Source of the DNA: Anaerolineales bacterium | GTDB taxonomy: Bacteria; Chloroflexota; Anaerolineae; Anaerolineales; Villigracilaceae | Assembly (NCBI GenBank): GCA_016927315.1 | Contig: JAFGMV010000122.1 | Location: 1 to 40,947, forward strand | DNA: 40,947 nucleotides | Reading direction: 5' to 3' | In this document: piece by piece, positions 18,649 through 26,855 of the stretch | Numbering within the stretch: position 1 is the stretch's first letter | How the letters are laid out: every line of letters starts with the position of its first letter | The notes under the pieces: generated by a model | Seen by the model: only the letters and a program-made list of their open reading frames with translations | What the model was told of the DNA's origin: nothing | Database searches by the model: none | Program-made: the position numbers and the translations under genes

Positions 18649-19818
18649 CTAGGTAATTTCAGCCTCCAGGATCTTCTCCCGATCTTCAAGAACACCCACC
18701 TTGGCGCCAATAATTCGTGCAATCTTCCGGGATGCATCAGGCCTGGCTGCCCGCCGGCAGGCATCAACAATCCTTTCCCGTTCCTTTGGATAATTGATCC
18801 AGGTCCTGAGAGTCTCTACCACCAGCTCAGGTTTTGGCGCCCAGGCCCCTGCCTGCTTCCGGACTACATAGACGATATTCCCGTCTTCCTGGCCTGGTAA
18901 GCGTGAATACAGTATGATCGGGAGTCCGGCATTGAAAGCCTCACTGATCGTACCCGGCCCGGCCTTGGTGATGAGCACATCTGCGGCGCGCATGAAATCA
19001 GGCATATCGTTTGTAAACCCATAAACAAAGGTTTCATGAGGCCATTCTTTCGCTTCAAGTTCTGCCTTCAACTTTTTATTCCGGCCGGCAACGATTGCCA
19101 TCGAAACATCCAGCCCCGATTCCGCGATAGCGTGGGCAGTTTCTCCTAAGGGCCCCATCCCATCTCCTCCTCCAACCAACAGGGCGATGAACTTGTCCTG
19201 GGGCCAACCAAGCGCCTTTCTGAGTTCATTCTTATTTCCAAAGGGGACACAATATCGTTCAGCCACCGGCTGCCCGACGACCCGTATCTGTTCCGGACGC
19301 ATTTCATAGGCCAGCGCACGTTCAGCGGCCATCTCTGTCGGCACCAGGATTAAATCTGCCCGCTGATCGAACCACAGGGCATGGGAGGTAACCATATCGG
19401 TTACCACAGTAATGAAAGGTATGCGCCTGCGCCCCATCGCCTTCAAGATCAGGCTGTTCGACAAGGAATGCACAGAAACCATCAGGTCACAGGGATGTGA
19501 ATTGATCAGGTGCTTGAAATTACGTCGCACATATGGCCAGGCAGAAGCCGTCAGCGCACGGGCACGCTTACGCCCATCACTTACCTTGAAACCAAATCCC
19601 CATAATTCCGGAACCTTGACGATCTCAGGGTATAGTTCCGGGGCATAATTCCAGGGAAGAGGTGCATAGTCTTTGAAGAAGTCCACCATCTCTGTGGTAA
19701 CGGTATCTCCAAGTTCCAGCTCCAAGGCTTCGATGATGGCATTGGTCGCGCTGCGATGACCACCGCCTGTGTCTGAGAAAAGAAACAGCACGTGAGGTTT
19801 TTTCACTTGATCATTCAC
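18649..19818 (-). CDS. Glycolipid glycosyltransferase, MGDG synthase/UgtP-like (GT28)
   Basis: A 389-aa GT-B protein. The N-terminal domain has [11 protein letters not shown] (14-24), the MGDG-synthase signature. The C-terminal GT28 domain has a [11 protein letters not shown] joint, [11 protein letters not shown] and [18 protein letters not shown], the UDP-sugar site. Relatives make monogalactosyl- or glucosyl-diacylglycerol, or MurG-like products, at the inner membrane face, so a membrane glycolipid is the likely product. It overlaps the DUF951 gene by 8 bp. Confidence 0.88.
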   Translation of the reverse strand: MNDQVKKPHVLFLFSDTGGGHRSATNAIIEALELELGDTVTTEMVDFFKDYAPLPWNYAPELYPEIVKVPELWGFGFKVSDGRKRARALTASAWPYVRRNFKHLINSHPCDLMVSVHSLSNSLILKAMGRRRIPFITVVTDMVTSHALWFDQRADLILVPTEMAAERALAYEMRPEQIRVVGQPVAERYCVPFGNKNELRKALGWPQDKFIALLVGGGDGMGPLGETAHAIAESGLDVSMAIVAGRNKKLKAELEAKEWPHETFVYGFTNDMPDFMRAADVLITKAGPGTISEAFNAGLPIILYSRLPGQEDGNIVYVVRKQAGAWAPKPELVVETLRTWINYPKERERIVDACRRAARPDASRKIARIIGAKVGVLEDREKILEAEIT

Positions 19819-20011
19819 CTTTTTCTTCCTTTGGTAGAATAGCTTTCAACCGCCGGGCCAATTCTCTGCGCGTCAATAATACGCGCCGTTTACAACCCCG
19901 GCATTCCAGGCCAATATCAGCGCCCATGCGTACAACGACCCATTCAGATGAACCGCAAGGATGCGGTTTACGAAGTTGAACATGATCATCCAATTGCAGT
20001 TCAGGCAGCAT
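19811..20011 (-). CDS. DUF951 family protein
   Basis: A 66-aa basic protein with [24 protein letters not shown] near its centre and [15 protein letters not shown] after it. The two-part Cys pattern (PCG and CRGC) and the length fit DUF951, a small conserved family of unknown function mostly from Firmicutes and Chloroflexota. ATG at 20011 has no Shine-Dalgarno, and the -10 box ends 5 nt upstream, implying a leaderless transcript. It is co-transcribed with the GT28 gene. Confidence 0.88.
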   Translation of the reverse strand: MLPELQLDDHVQLRKPHPCGSSEWVVVRMGADIGLECRGCKRRVLLTRRELARRLKAILPKEEKGE

Positions 20012-20016
20012 ATCTC

Positions 20017-20022
20017 ATTATA
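20017..20022 (-). promoter_or_regulatory. -10 box of the DUF951-GT28 operon, leaderless configuration
   Basis: A perfect TATAAT on the minus strand is followed by five bases and then the ATG (20011). The expected start of transcription is the A of the ATG. The likely -35 (TTCACC, 20046-20041, 18 bp away) overlaps palindrome site B. Confidence 0.55.
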
Positions 20023-20032
20023 CCCTGCCAAA

Positions 20033-20047
20033 ATTCATATGGTGAAT
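20033..20047. promoter_or_regulatory. Putative operator, palindrome ATTCA-N5-TGAAT (site B)
   Basis: ATTCA-TATGG-TGAAT is a perfect inverted repeat with the same half-sites and spacing as sites A and C. It covers the -35 region of the DUF951 promoter. The remaining gap to the phosphoribosyltransferase gene holds only a 12-bp perfect palindrome, ACGCCGCGGCGT (20155-20166), of unknown meaning. Confidence 0.45.
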
Positions 20048-20257
20048 ATTAAGAATCATCTATTTGTAAGCGTGTTTTTAAGCCCAAAAACCTAAACCGG
20101 CAGTCGGATCTTGTCATAAACGGCTTTACTCACCCAGCAGTTCAACTTTGGTGGACGCCGCGGCGTAACACATCAGGAACGGACAATATGATAAACTAAT
20201 ATGAGTTCCCTGAACTGCTAGTGAAATAGTTTCCATTTGAAAACGGAGAAAAACACC

Positions 20258-20809
20258 ATGCCTAGCCAAGAAACATATGAGATTGAAATTGCCGGTCTGA
20301 AACGCCAACTGCCGTTATTTGAGGTCAAGCCCGGATTAAGAATCGCAATCCTCAACATTCTGGGGGATACGGAACTGGTCCTGGCTTGTGCCAAAGAGCT
20401 GAATAAGAAACTGCAGAATACCGATTACGACACCCTGGTGACTGCCGAAGCCAAGTCCATCCCACTTGCTTTTGCGCTCTCTGTTGAGACCAAAAAGCCC
20501 TTTGTGGTGCTGCGCAAAAGCTATAAACCTTACATGGGCGCGGCTATCAAGGCAGAAACACTCTCGATTACCACCGGCCAGCCGCAGTTGCTGATCCTGG
20601 ATGAAAAAGACCATGAAATCATTAAAGGAAAGAAAGTGGTGATCCTGGATGATGTCATCAGTACCGGCTCAACCCTGCAGGGGATGCGCCTGATCATGGA
20701 AAAGGCCGGTGCAGAGGTGACCGCCGAAGCTGCCATCCTGACCGAAGGCGAACGCGCCCAGTGGCAGCATATCCTCGCGCTCGGTCACTTACCGCTGTTT
20801 ACCGGCTAA
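20258..20809 (+). CDS. Phosphoribosyltransferase family protein (APRT-like)
   Basis: A type I PRTase fold protein of 183 aa. The PRPP-binding signature VVILDDVISTGST is at 127-139, and an APRT-like VTAEAKSIPLAFALS segment at about 61-75. These fit adenine- or xanthine-type salvage enzymes, but the base-specificity region is not diagnostic. I prefer the ATG at 20258, with GGAG about 9 nt upstream; a TTG at 20237 is in frame. It is monocistronic, ending at a strong terminator. Confidence 0.85.
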   Translation: MPSQETYEIEIAGLKRQLPLFEVKPGLRIAILNILGDTELVLACAKELNKKLQNTDYDTLVTAEAKSIPLAFALSVETKKPFVVLRKSYKPYMGAAIKAETLSITTGQPQLLILDEKDHEIIKGKKVVILDDVISTGSTLQGMRLIMEKAGAEVTAEAAILTEGERAQWQHILALGHLPLFTG

Positions 20810-20836
20810 CCCTTTCGCCATTCCCTAAAATAAATT

Positions 20837-20867
20837 GGCTGGTGTTTGCATTCAACACCAGCCTTTA
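20837..20867. terminator. Bidirectional intrinsic terminator
   Basis: A perfect 10-bp stem, GGCTGGTGTT (20837-20846) with AACACCAGCC (20854-20863), has a 7-nt loop. It is followed by TTTATT on the plus strand and by AATTTATTTT on the minus strand. It serves both the phosphoribosyltransferase gene and the convergent tyrA/GIY-YIG pair. Confidence 0.85.
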
Positions 20868-21110
20868 TTATTGATCGAACAAACGTATCTTCTGAGTGCG
20901 GGACATCTGCTTGATCTTGTTCTCCCTCTTCATTGCCGAGACCCGGTCTGTCAGTTCTTCAAGATACACCAGCTGCACCGGTCTGCGGCTGCGGGTATAG
21001 TGGGCGCCCCGTCCGGTATTATGCTGGTGCACCCGCCGATCCGGATCGGTTGTCCAACCAGTATAGTAGGTACCATCAGCACACTCGACTATATAACAAT
21101 AAAAAGACAC
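20868..21110 (-). CDS. GIY-YIG nuclease-fold small protein
   Basis: An 80-aa stand-alone GIY-YIG domain of the UPF0213/YhbQ type. CYIVECADGTYYTGWTTD carries the degenerate GIY and YIG elements (about 5-7 and 16-18). The catalytic-type Arg lies in DPDRRVHQHN and the Glu in KRENKIKQ. Its biological role is unclear across the family; DNA repair or processing has been proposed. It starts 6 nt after the tyrA stop and ends 4 nt before the terminator stem. Confidence 0.9.
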   Translation of the reverse strand: MSFYCYIVECADGTYYTGWTTDPDRRVHQHNTGRGAHYTRSRRPVQLVYLEELTDRVSAMKRENKIKQMSRTQKIRLFDQ

Positions 21111-21116
21111 CGGCGA

Positions 21117-22115
21117 CTACTCCTGGTCTTTCTTTACCGGACGTTTGCGAATACCAACCAGCATCTGCTGCCAGATTTCTCCCGGGGATGGCAGTTCTGG
21201 TCTCTCTTCATCCACGTTCAACCAGTCAGCAGCCACACGCTGCCGCCACCAGGTTTCACGATCCCGGTGGGCCTTTTCCAGCCTCTCGCCCAACAATCCA
21301 GATTCATTTTCCGCAATCAGGTTCCGGAGATCACGAAGTTCAGCGATCAATCCATCCAGAGTACGGACAACATTCTCGCGGTTAAGGAGGGCGCCTTCAC
21401 ATAAGGCGCCCGGGCCATCCTGATAGACAAGCGGCAGCGTCACCCCAGAGTAAGAACGGCCGGCCAGTTTTCGGGCTTCCCGCCAGCCGGGCTGACCGGC
21501 AGTGGCGTTCAACAGGGCAGCTGCAGCCAACTGTGGCAGCATATGGGTCGCAGCCATCAAGCCATCAAGCTCTGCCTGATCAGCAAACAGGGTCTGGGCG
21601 CCCAGCAACCGGGAAAAACCCAAAACAAGATCAATGACATCCGCAGGGATCGAGGGGGGCGCAGCAATTACCAGCATACCATGCCGGAACAAGTCTGCCC
21701 GGGCGGATTCAATACCACTCCCGGGATCATTTATGTACAGAGGATTGATAACCGGCAACAAGCCAACATAGTGGCAAGCCTCTGGCAGCAGTTCCTTTGC
21801 CCAGTCTGCCACAACAGTCTTCACTGGGGAAGTATCCAGTACAACCGTACCAGGATTCAGGTCTTCAGCAATCACTTCCATCGTCTTTCGGACCTCATCC
21901 ACTGGCAGGCACAACAGGACCATATCGGCTTCACGAACTGCAGCAGGCAAGTTCAACTTGACCTGGTCAAGCGCCCCCAGCTTTTCAGCAGATTTCGCAG
22001 TTGACAGCTTCTTATCATGCCCAATCCGCCGCACAAGTTCCGAATGCTCCGCCAGCGCCAATCCGATCGAGGCGCCGATCTGTCCCATCCCAACAATCGC
22101 AATCACTACCGCCAT
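21117..22115 (-). CDS. tyrA: Prephenate dehydrogenase
   Basis: A 332-aa enzyme giving 4-hydroxyphenylpyruvate from prephenate in tyrosine synthesis. The Rossmann loop IVGMGQIGASIG is at about 7-18, followed by LLCLPVDEV and LDTSPVKTV. The helical C-terminal domain has the conserved DGLMAATHMLPQL segment. The usual G-x-H in the prephenate site reads LLPVINPLY, so the substrate residues differ somewhat from TyrA enzymes I know, and a related dehydrogenase is possible. There is no chorismate-mutase or ACT domain. ATG at 22115 follows GAAAGGATTGAC. A -10 TATAAT lies at 22149-22144. Confidence 0.8.
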   Translation of the reverse strand: MAVVIAIVGMGQIGASIGLALAEHSELVRRIGHDKKLSTAKSAEKLGALDQVKLNLPAAVREADMVLLCLPVDEVRKTMEVIAEDLNPGTVVLDTSPVKTVVADWAKELLPEACHYVGLLPVINPLYINDPGSGIESARADLFRHGMLVIAAPPSIPADVIDLVLGFSRLLGAQTLFADQAELDGLMAATHMLPQLAAAALLNATAGQPGWREARKLAGRSYSGVTLPLVYQDGPGALCEGALLNRENVVRTLDGLIAELRDLRNLIAENESGLLGERLEKAHRDRETWWRQRVAADWLNVDEERPELPSPGEIWQQMLVGIRKRPVKKDQE

Positions 22116-22132
22116 GTCAATCCTTTCTCAAA

Positions 22133-22161
22133 TTGTCAACTGGATTATACCTGTTTACAAT
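22133..22161 (+). promoter_or_regulatory. Putative plus-strand promoter overlapping the tyrA promoter
   Basis: TTGTCA (22133-22138) and TACAAT (22156-22161) each match consensus at 5 of 6 positions and are separated by exactly 17 bp. The minus-strand -10 TATAAT of tyrA (22149-22144) lies inside the spacer, so the divergent promoters would exclude each other. The transcript would run into the hairpin at 22215-22247. Confidence 0.5.
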
Positions 22162-22214
22162 TCCCCATTACAGGTCAGGAGCACGATCACGCGCGATAAA
22201 GGCTAATTAATTGC

Positions 22215-22247
22215 GAGAGCCGGGGACGCCGACCCCGGCTCTCTTTT
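22215..22247 (+). terminator. Terminator-like hairpin with no upstream gene
   Basis: A perfect 11-bp GC-rich stem, GAGAGCCGGGG (22215-22225) with CCCCGGCTCTC (22233-22243), is followed by TTTT. No plus-strand gene lies upstream, only the promoter at 22133-22161. It would therefore end an RNA of about 80 nt or attenuate transcription toward ogt. Confidence 0.6.
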
Positions 22248-22315
22248 GAAAGGAGGAGAAGAGAAATCACCTTACGACCTTATGTTAACATGTCCGTAAT
22301 AAGAATGCTTGACGC

Positions 22316-22336
22316 TTACCCTACGTTTACCCTACG
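22316..22336 (+). repeat. Tandem 10-bp direct repeats upstream of ogt
   Basis: TTACCCTACG occurs at 22316-22325 and again at 22327-22336, a period of 11 bp or about one helical turn. A TTGACG (-35-like) directly precedes it, and ogt starts 130 bp downstream. It may be an activator site; no regulator can be named. Confidence 0.35.
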
Positions 22337-22465
22337 CTTGTTAGGCATTTAACAACTTTGTAAACAAAAACTATCCACTTTAGGCATATTTCTTACAAGC
22401 CTGCAAGCTTTTTAATCGTGTATGATAGATGTATCCTCTGTATTTTTGTCGAAAAAGGAGCTCCT

Positions 22466-23002
22466 ATGGCGACCAGAAAGAACGACGTTAACCCATTATC
22501 TATCGGACAGGTTCCGAATACCCCTCTGGGCGACATCTGGATCGCTACTTCCCCTTTGGGCCTAGCCTCTGTCAGCTGGGCTGCAAACCAGCACGAGTTC
22601 GAAGCCTACCTGGACAGACGTTTCAACCGCCCAGCCAAACACAATCCATCCGAATCCGTCCTGATCCGGGAACAATTGGAAGAATATCTGGCCGGTCAGC
22701 GCCAGGAGTTTACTATTCCGATCGATTGGACTGTTTTGAGGCCTTTCCAACAGATAGTTCTGCAGACCACCTTCAAGATCCCTTACGGGCAAACCCGTAC
22801 CTATAAGGAACTGGCTGAAGAAGTCAGCCTGCCCAGAGCAGCCCGGGCAATTGGCCGGGTCCAGGCAACCAATCCCATGCCGCTGGTGATTCCCTGTCAC
22901 CGCGTGATTGGTTCTGACCGCAAGTTGAAGGGCTATGGAGGGGGCAAAGGATTACCCACCAAACAATGGCTGCTCAAATTGGAAGGGGCGCTTATCGCCT
23001 GA
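22466..23002 (+). CDS. ogt: Methylated-DNA-protein-cysteine methyltransferase
   Basis: A suicide repair enzyme for O6-alkylguanine. The 178-aa product has the active-site PCHRV at 143-147 (acceptor Cys144) inside PLVIPCHRVIGSDRKLKGYGGG, and the DNA-binding helix-turn-helix at about 107-133 (YGQTRTYKELAE, then RAIGRVQATNP with the Arg finger). An N-terminal ribonuclease-like domain is present; no AdaA zinc domain. The start ATG at 22466 is set by AAGGAG close upstream; an ATG at 22418 lacks a site. It is monocistronic. The gap to the convergent cytidylyltransferase shows no terminator. Confidence 0.94.
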   Translation: MATRKNDVNPLSIGQVPNTPLGDIWIATSPLGLASVSWAANQHEFEAYLDRRFNRPAKHNPSESVLIREQLEEYLAGQRQEFTIPIDWTVLRPFQQIVLQTTFKIPYGQTRTYKELAEEVSLPRAARAIGRVQATNPMPLVIPCHRVIGSDRKLKGYGGGKGLPTKQWLLKLEGALIA

Positions 23003-23041
23003 AAGAGGAATGCATGGATTCTTGTCCAGGGACCAGGTTGG

Positions 23042-23722
23042 TTATGCCCTGGTTTCCCTACCGGACAGAAAATCTGCTACAGCAAAGTCCAGTTCTTCAT
23101 CGATATCCCAGGCTTCAGAGGGATCGATCTCAAACAACAGGGGACGCTCACCAATACGGTGATTCCACCTGAGCAGGTTTTCACGGGTAAACAAATACAG
23201 GCATGAATTCTCCTCATACACCGGAGGCAGGTCCTGGGTCTGCAGCAATTCACGCGGGTTATGGTTGATCGCCCGGCCCTGCTGATCATATAAACGGGTT
23301 TGCAAGCGTGTGACCGAAAAGAGCGAGTCATAGCCAGGGAAGCTGTCCAGAAAGGTTTGGATGCCGCTGGCAATTGTCCCTGCTTTCAGCAAAGGGTTGG
23401 TGCTGTGTGTCTGCAGGTAGAAATCCGCTTCTGCCAGACCAGTGTCATACTTCAGGATTTCATTCATGGGAACATCATCGGGGCGCAAATGCTGGGGACG
23501 ATCGATCACACATACGGACGGGAAATGTTCTCTCAGGCCGTCCATGACCGGTATCGAATCGGTGTCGACCAGGATCTCATTGATTTGTGGAACATCCAGC
23601 AGGGTAGTGATTATATGGTGGTACAGCGGCTTCCCATCCAGCAAGCGGTAATTCTTCCCGGGTACACGTTGGCTGTGATGCCGCATTGGAACAAGGGCTG
23701 TTATTTTGTGTGATTTCTCCAT
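23042..23722 (-). CDS. Acylneuraminate cytidylyltransferase family protein (second NeuA-like)
   Basis: A 226-aa nucleotidyltransferase of the NeuA superfamily. The CTP-binding loop reads PMRHHSQRVPGKNYR instead of the usual P-A-R-x-G-S-K, a recognised divergent branch. EILVDTDS, FYLQTHSTNPLL and DIDEELDFAVAD match later family motifs. The sugar substrate is unknown; it may activate a different acidic sugar from the NeuA-HAD fusion at 35-36 kb. It starts at ATG 23722, overlapping the phosphoesterase stop by 1 nt, and is the last gene of the second glycan locus. Confidence 0.85.
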   Translation of the reverse strand: MEKSHKITALVPMRHHSQRVPGKNYRLLDGKPLYHHIITTLLDVPQINEILVDTDSIPVMDGLREHFPSVCVIDRPQHLRPDDVPMNEILKYDTGLAEADFYLQTHSTNPLLKAGTIASGIQTFLDSFPGYDSLFSVTRLQTRLYDQQGRAINHNPRELLQTQDLPPVYEENSCLYLFTRENLLRWNHRIGERPLLFEIDPSEAWDIDEELDFAVADFLSGRETRA

Positions 23723-24930
23723 TATTCGTTCTCGACTGTAATAATAATTTTTTCAGAAACCGCTTTCGTGTGATTTGGATCCCCTGAATATTCAGCCGCG
23801 AAGGTCTGCATGCCAGCCGTAGTCACGATCAGTTCACAACTGCCCCGCTGTACCGTCCCGGTACAACTGTCGACGCCATTGGTAATCGTCACCTCGCCGG
23901 AAAGCGCTTCCCCACCAGTCATATCAAAGGACAGCTGGAACTGGTTGTCGTCATCGGTGAGATAGGCATCCAGGTAGGGGGAGTAGGTGGTCACTGTGAC
24001 TAGATCGGTATTCGGGTGAAAAGTCAGTATCCTCAGATAACCATTCCCACCATTTTCCATATCCTGGTAATCCGAGAGCATCTGGTGTACAGGGCGGCCT
24101 TGGTTATCCGTCTGCCTTGCCACACCGGGAACGTGCCCGGACAGAACAAAATAGATATTGGTATTGTTCTTTACCAACCGCCTCCAGATACCACCGCCAT
24201 CAACAGTACCATCACTGTGATCCTTGCACTGCCTGAAACGATCGTTGAGATGCAGGTAGGCATGCGTTGATACCATCGCAATCCGGTCATCATGCTCTTT
24301 AACTACCTCATTGGCCCACTCGATCGCCTCATTCGTAGGGCAGTACTGCAGGTGCAAAAACAGGTAATCATCCCCACCTGCTGAAAACAGCTGGTAATTG
24401 TTCTTGTTCCCATTGAAATTGCCTCCCCACCAGGGCTGATCCTGGTAGCGGGAAACCGGGAAATACTGTTCATAATAGCCAGCCTGACCGCCCTCTTGCA
24501 TATCATGATTTCCGGGCAGAACGGCATACGGGACCACGCCATCCAGCACGCTCATGGCCGAGTCCGCTGCCTTCCATTCCTCTACCAGCAGGTCATTGTT
24601 TTGTACGATATCCCCCAGGTGAGTGACAAAAACAATATTCCGGTCCACTGCGTTCTCTACGATCCAGGCGGTTTGAGATGCATAGATCTCCGGATATTTT
24701 TCGGAGTAATGCTGTGTATCAGGCAGGGCAATGATCGTGAAATCGCTCGCATCACTCATAACCCGGTAAACAAACCTGACTTTCTCCCCGACCATGGGTA
24801 AAGCGGACAGCCGGGGAGAGAATACGATCTCAGAGGTTTCCTTCGAATTCATTCCCCATAAATATCCAATCGCTCCTACAACAACCAGGAAAATCACTGC
24901 GATAAGAATAAACCCTTTTCTGATATTCAT
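23722..24930 (-). CDS. Extracytoplasmic metallophosphoesterase with C-terminal Ig-like domain
   Basis: A 402-aa protein. An N-terminal anchor or signal helix (about 7-26) puts the rest outside the membrane. The calcineurin-like domain has the metal-binding motifs DTQHYS (from residue 71), GDIVQN (106-111), GNHD (140-143), STHAYLH and LSGHVPG. A C-terminal segment of about 65 aa (TITNGVDSCTGTVQ through FAAEYSGDPNHTKA) looks like a bacterial Ig-like domain. The substrate may be a phosphorylated glycan or nucleotide; nothing fixes it. It is coupled to the cytidylyltransferase and follows the sulfatase-fold gene. Confidence 0.85.
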   Translation of the reverse strand: MNIRKGFILIAVIFLVVVGAIGYLWGMNSKETSEIVFSPRLSALPMVGEKVRFVYRVMSDASDFTIIALPDTQHYSEKYPEIYASQTAWIVENAVDRNIVFVTHLGDIVQNNDLLVEEWKAADSAMSVLDGVVPYAVLPGNHDMQEGGQAGYYEQYFPVSRYQDQPWWGGNFNGNKNNYQLFSAGGDDYLFLHLQYCPTNEAIEWANEVVKEHDDRIAMVSTHAYLHLNDRFRQCKDHSDGTVDGGGIWRRLVKNNTNIYFVLSGHVPGVARQTDNQGRPVHQMLSDYQDMENGGNGYLRILTFHPNTDLVTVTTYSPYLDAYLTDDDNQFQLSFDMTGGEALSGEVTITNGVDSCTGTVQRGSCELIVTTAGMQTFAAEYSGDPNHTKAVSEKIIITVENE

Positions 24931-24967
24931 TTCTCTTCTTCTCTACCTGGTCATACCCACGAGAATA

Positions 24968-26530
24968 CTACTCTTCCGGAACCGGCACACAGGTATTATC
25001 TATACGTTTATATTGATAAGGATACGGGTACCCTGAGTCATAACTGACATCCGGGAGCAGCTCGAAATCTGCTCCAAAATATGTGTTGAAGATCAAACGG
25101 AAGGTATTGACAGGTGTGATATGAGGGTACAGGCCATCAGGCCCTTGCGGGAAGTGGTAAGCATTCAGAATCGTTACGTTATCTTTATCATCAAAATGAC
25201 CGGAGCCATGATCTCCCTGAATGACAATAATTGGAGATTGGGCCGACTTCTCCAGGATCTCACTGACGACATCCAGCATTTGATCAGAGATAAAAATCGC
25301 TTGTTCTCGATACCCTCGCAAATAATCTTCTTCAAGATAGTAGCCCTGTCCCTTGAACTCGCGTTTGGGGATCACAATTGCCTCTCCGTCTGCCCCAAAA
25401 ACAAAGGGAGGATGGGGAATGACCAGGTGAACAAAAACAAATTTGGGGCCCGGAATATCCGGGACTTGCCTGAGTTCGTCAAGCTTATAAAGTACCAGTT
25501 CGCGCTTGCGATCCTCGTCGGTCAGCTGGTATTTGCGAAACAGACCAGCATCATCCAGCAGCGATGCAATGGTCGTTTTCAGGTAAAGGTTCTCAAAGCT
25601 GTTGAAACCCTTCTTGGGAGCATAATAATAAATATCAGCGCTTTCCAACTCTGTAAAATCATACCCGGTATCAAAGGCAACAGTGGTGTAACCCAGATCT
25701 TCGAACATAGCTTTCACCTGGTTACCCTTGATCAGTTCCCATAGCGGCAGTCGATCCTTGCTCTCAGGAACAAAACTCTCTCCCAGAGCTGATACATAAT
25801 TCAGATTCATCGAAGAAGATAACGACAGGTCTGTTTTTGAGTAATTGCTCTGGGCGCATTCCGCTACGTAAAACCCCATTTCTTCCAGGCCCTGAATAAA
25901 GTAAGTATTATCAAAATCGATATATTTCAACATGGCATCCGAGCGAGAATAGGCATCCAGAATTATATAATACACGTCTGGATAACTTTGTCCTGCAGCC
26001 CGCTCAAGCTTATATTGGGCCTCTATGGCAAATTTTTCAACCAGGTTCTGCTTTTGCCCCTGTGATGCGATTAAATAAGAACCCACCTGGTAAACCGGAA
26101 CCAATAACAGGGCGACCGCCACCAGGTTTAGTTTGGCAGTCAATCCGGAAATTCCGGCGGCCTTTTTGATCGCCCACCACCCCACCACCCCCAACAGTAC
26201 AGACCATACCAGGACCAGGAAACGATGCCGGCCAAGGACCATACCAAACAATTCAAACCCCTTTATTTCCTGATAAATATGGCCATAAGAAATCCCCAAC
26301 AGAATGATCAGGGAAACCACTGCCCCGGCCAGTGTCCGGTTCTTCAATGCCAGGTACGCACAGCCAAGCAGCAACAGCGCAATAACCAGGCTAAGCATGA
26401 TTGAACGAATCCCATCCTGCATTTCAACCTGACCCAGGTTATGGGCCAGTAAGGCCAGTGGCCCATAGACAGCCAGCAGGATCGAATGCCAGGGAATATC
26501 AGTAAAAAGCGTTGACCATTTATTTTTCAT
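24968..26530 (-). CDS. Membrane sulfatase-fold enzyme (alkaline phosphatase superfamily, LTA-synthase-like)
   Basis: A 520-aa protein with about five N-terminal membrane helices (to about residue 155) and an external sulfatase-like domain beginning PDVYYIILDAYSR at about 184. SNYSKTDLSLSSSMN at about 228-242 corresponds to the nucleophile region of phosphoglycerol-transferase-type members. HLVIPHPPFVF and IQGDHGSG hold the metal ligands. No CxPxR formylglycine motif exists, so a true sulfate-ester hydrolase is unlikely. Transfer or removal of a phospho-group such as phosphoglycerol on the glycan is more probable. It is probably headed by its own -10 box at 26632-26627. Confidence 0.85.
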   Translation of the reverse strand: MKNKWSTLFTDIPWHSILLAVYGPLALLAHNLGQVEMQDGIRSIMLSLVIALLLLGCAYLALKNRTLAGAVVSLIILLGISYGHIYQEIKGFELFGMVLGRHRFLVLVWSVLLGVVGWWAIKKAAGISGLTAKLNLVAVALLLVPVYQVGSYLIASQGQKQNLVEKFAIEAQYKLERAAGQSYPDVYYIILDAYSRSDAMLKYIDFDNTYFIQGLEEMGFYVAECAQSNYSKTDLSLSSSMNLNYVSALGESFVPESKDRLPLWELIKGNQVKAMFEDLGYTTVAFDTGYDFTELESADIYYYAPKKGFNSFENLYLKTTIASLLDDAGLFRKYQLTDEDRKRELVLYKLDELRQVPDIPGPKFVFVHLVIPHPPFVFGADGEAIVIPKREFKGQGYYLEEDYLRGYREQAIFISDQMLDVVSEILEKSAQSPIIVIQGDHGSGHFDDKDNVTILNAYHFPQGPDGLYPHITPVNTFRLIFNTYFGADFELLPDVSYDSGYPYPYQYKRIDNTCVPVPEE

Positions 26531-26626
26531 GGGTTATTACAGTACAACTCAAATGACAAAAATAATTCAGGCAACAATATCTGACTGGAATTTCCGGATT
26601 AACCTCTCTGGAAACCAATGCGGCTT

Positions 26627-26632
26627 ATTATA
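26627..26632 (-). promoter_or_regulatory. Possible -10 box of the sulfatase-fold operon
   Basis: GTACTATAAT on the minus strand ends in a perfect -10 TATAAT about 97 nt before the ATG at 26530. The same 10-mer occurs upstream of the small membrane protein gene (29437-29432). No convincing -35 is visible. Confidence 0.4.
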
Positions 26633-26855
26633 GTACGTTTCAACAAAAAATCCGGATCGTCCTGTGGTATGGCTGCAATAAAAATCTGTAGAATCACCAG
26701 ATCCGAACATCCCGATGCGCTTCTATCAGACCATCTATCGGGCAGATCACCCTGCCGGACGCTGCTCCGAGGAGACCAGCGCTGCGATAAAATCTACAAC
26801 ATTTCCGTGCCCCCGGTTGTATTCAATCCCGGTACCCCTGGTCCTTACCAGGCAG
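26633..26855. other. Gap between GT2 and sulfatase-fold genes, nothing recognised
   Basis: No gene in any frame resembles a known protein. A 6-bp hairpin, CCTGGT-CCTT-ACCAGG (26837-26852), follows the GT2 stop codon but has no T-tract. Confidence 0.4.

Noticed and set aside
22371..22379. DnaA-box-like CTATCCACT and a possible replication origin
   Set aside because: It is a single copy with two mismatches to TTATCCACA, with no cluster of boxes, no AT-rich unwinding repeat and no dnaA or dnaN nearby.
24968..26530. True formylglycine-dependent sulfatase
   Set aside because: No CxPxR or SxPxR motif is present; the nucleophile region resembles phospho-group transferases.
26837..26852. Terminator after the GT2 gene
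   Set aside because: The stem is 6 bp with no T-tract on the minus strand.
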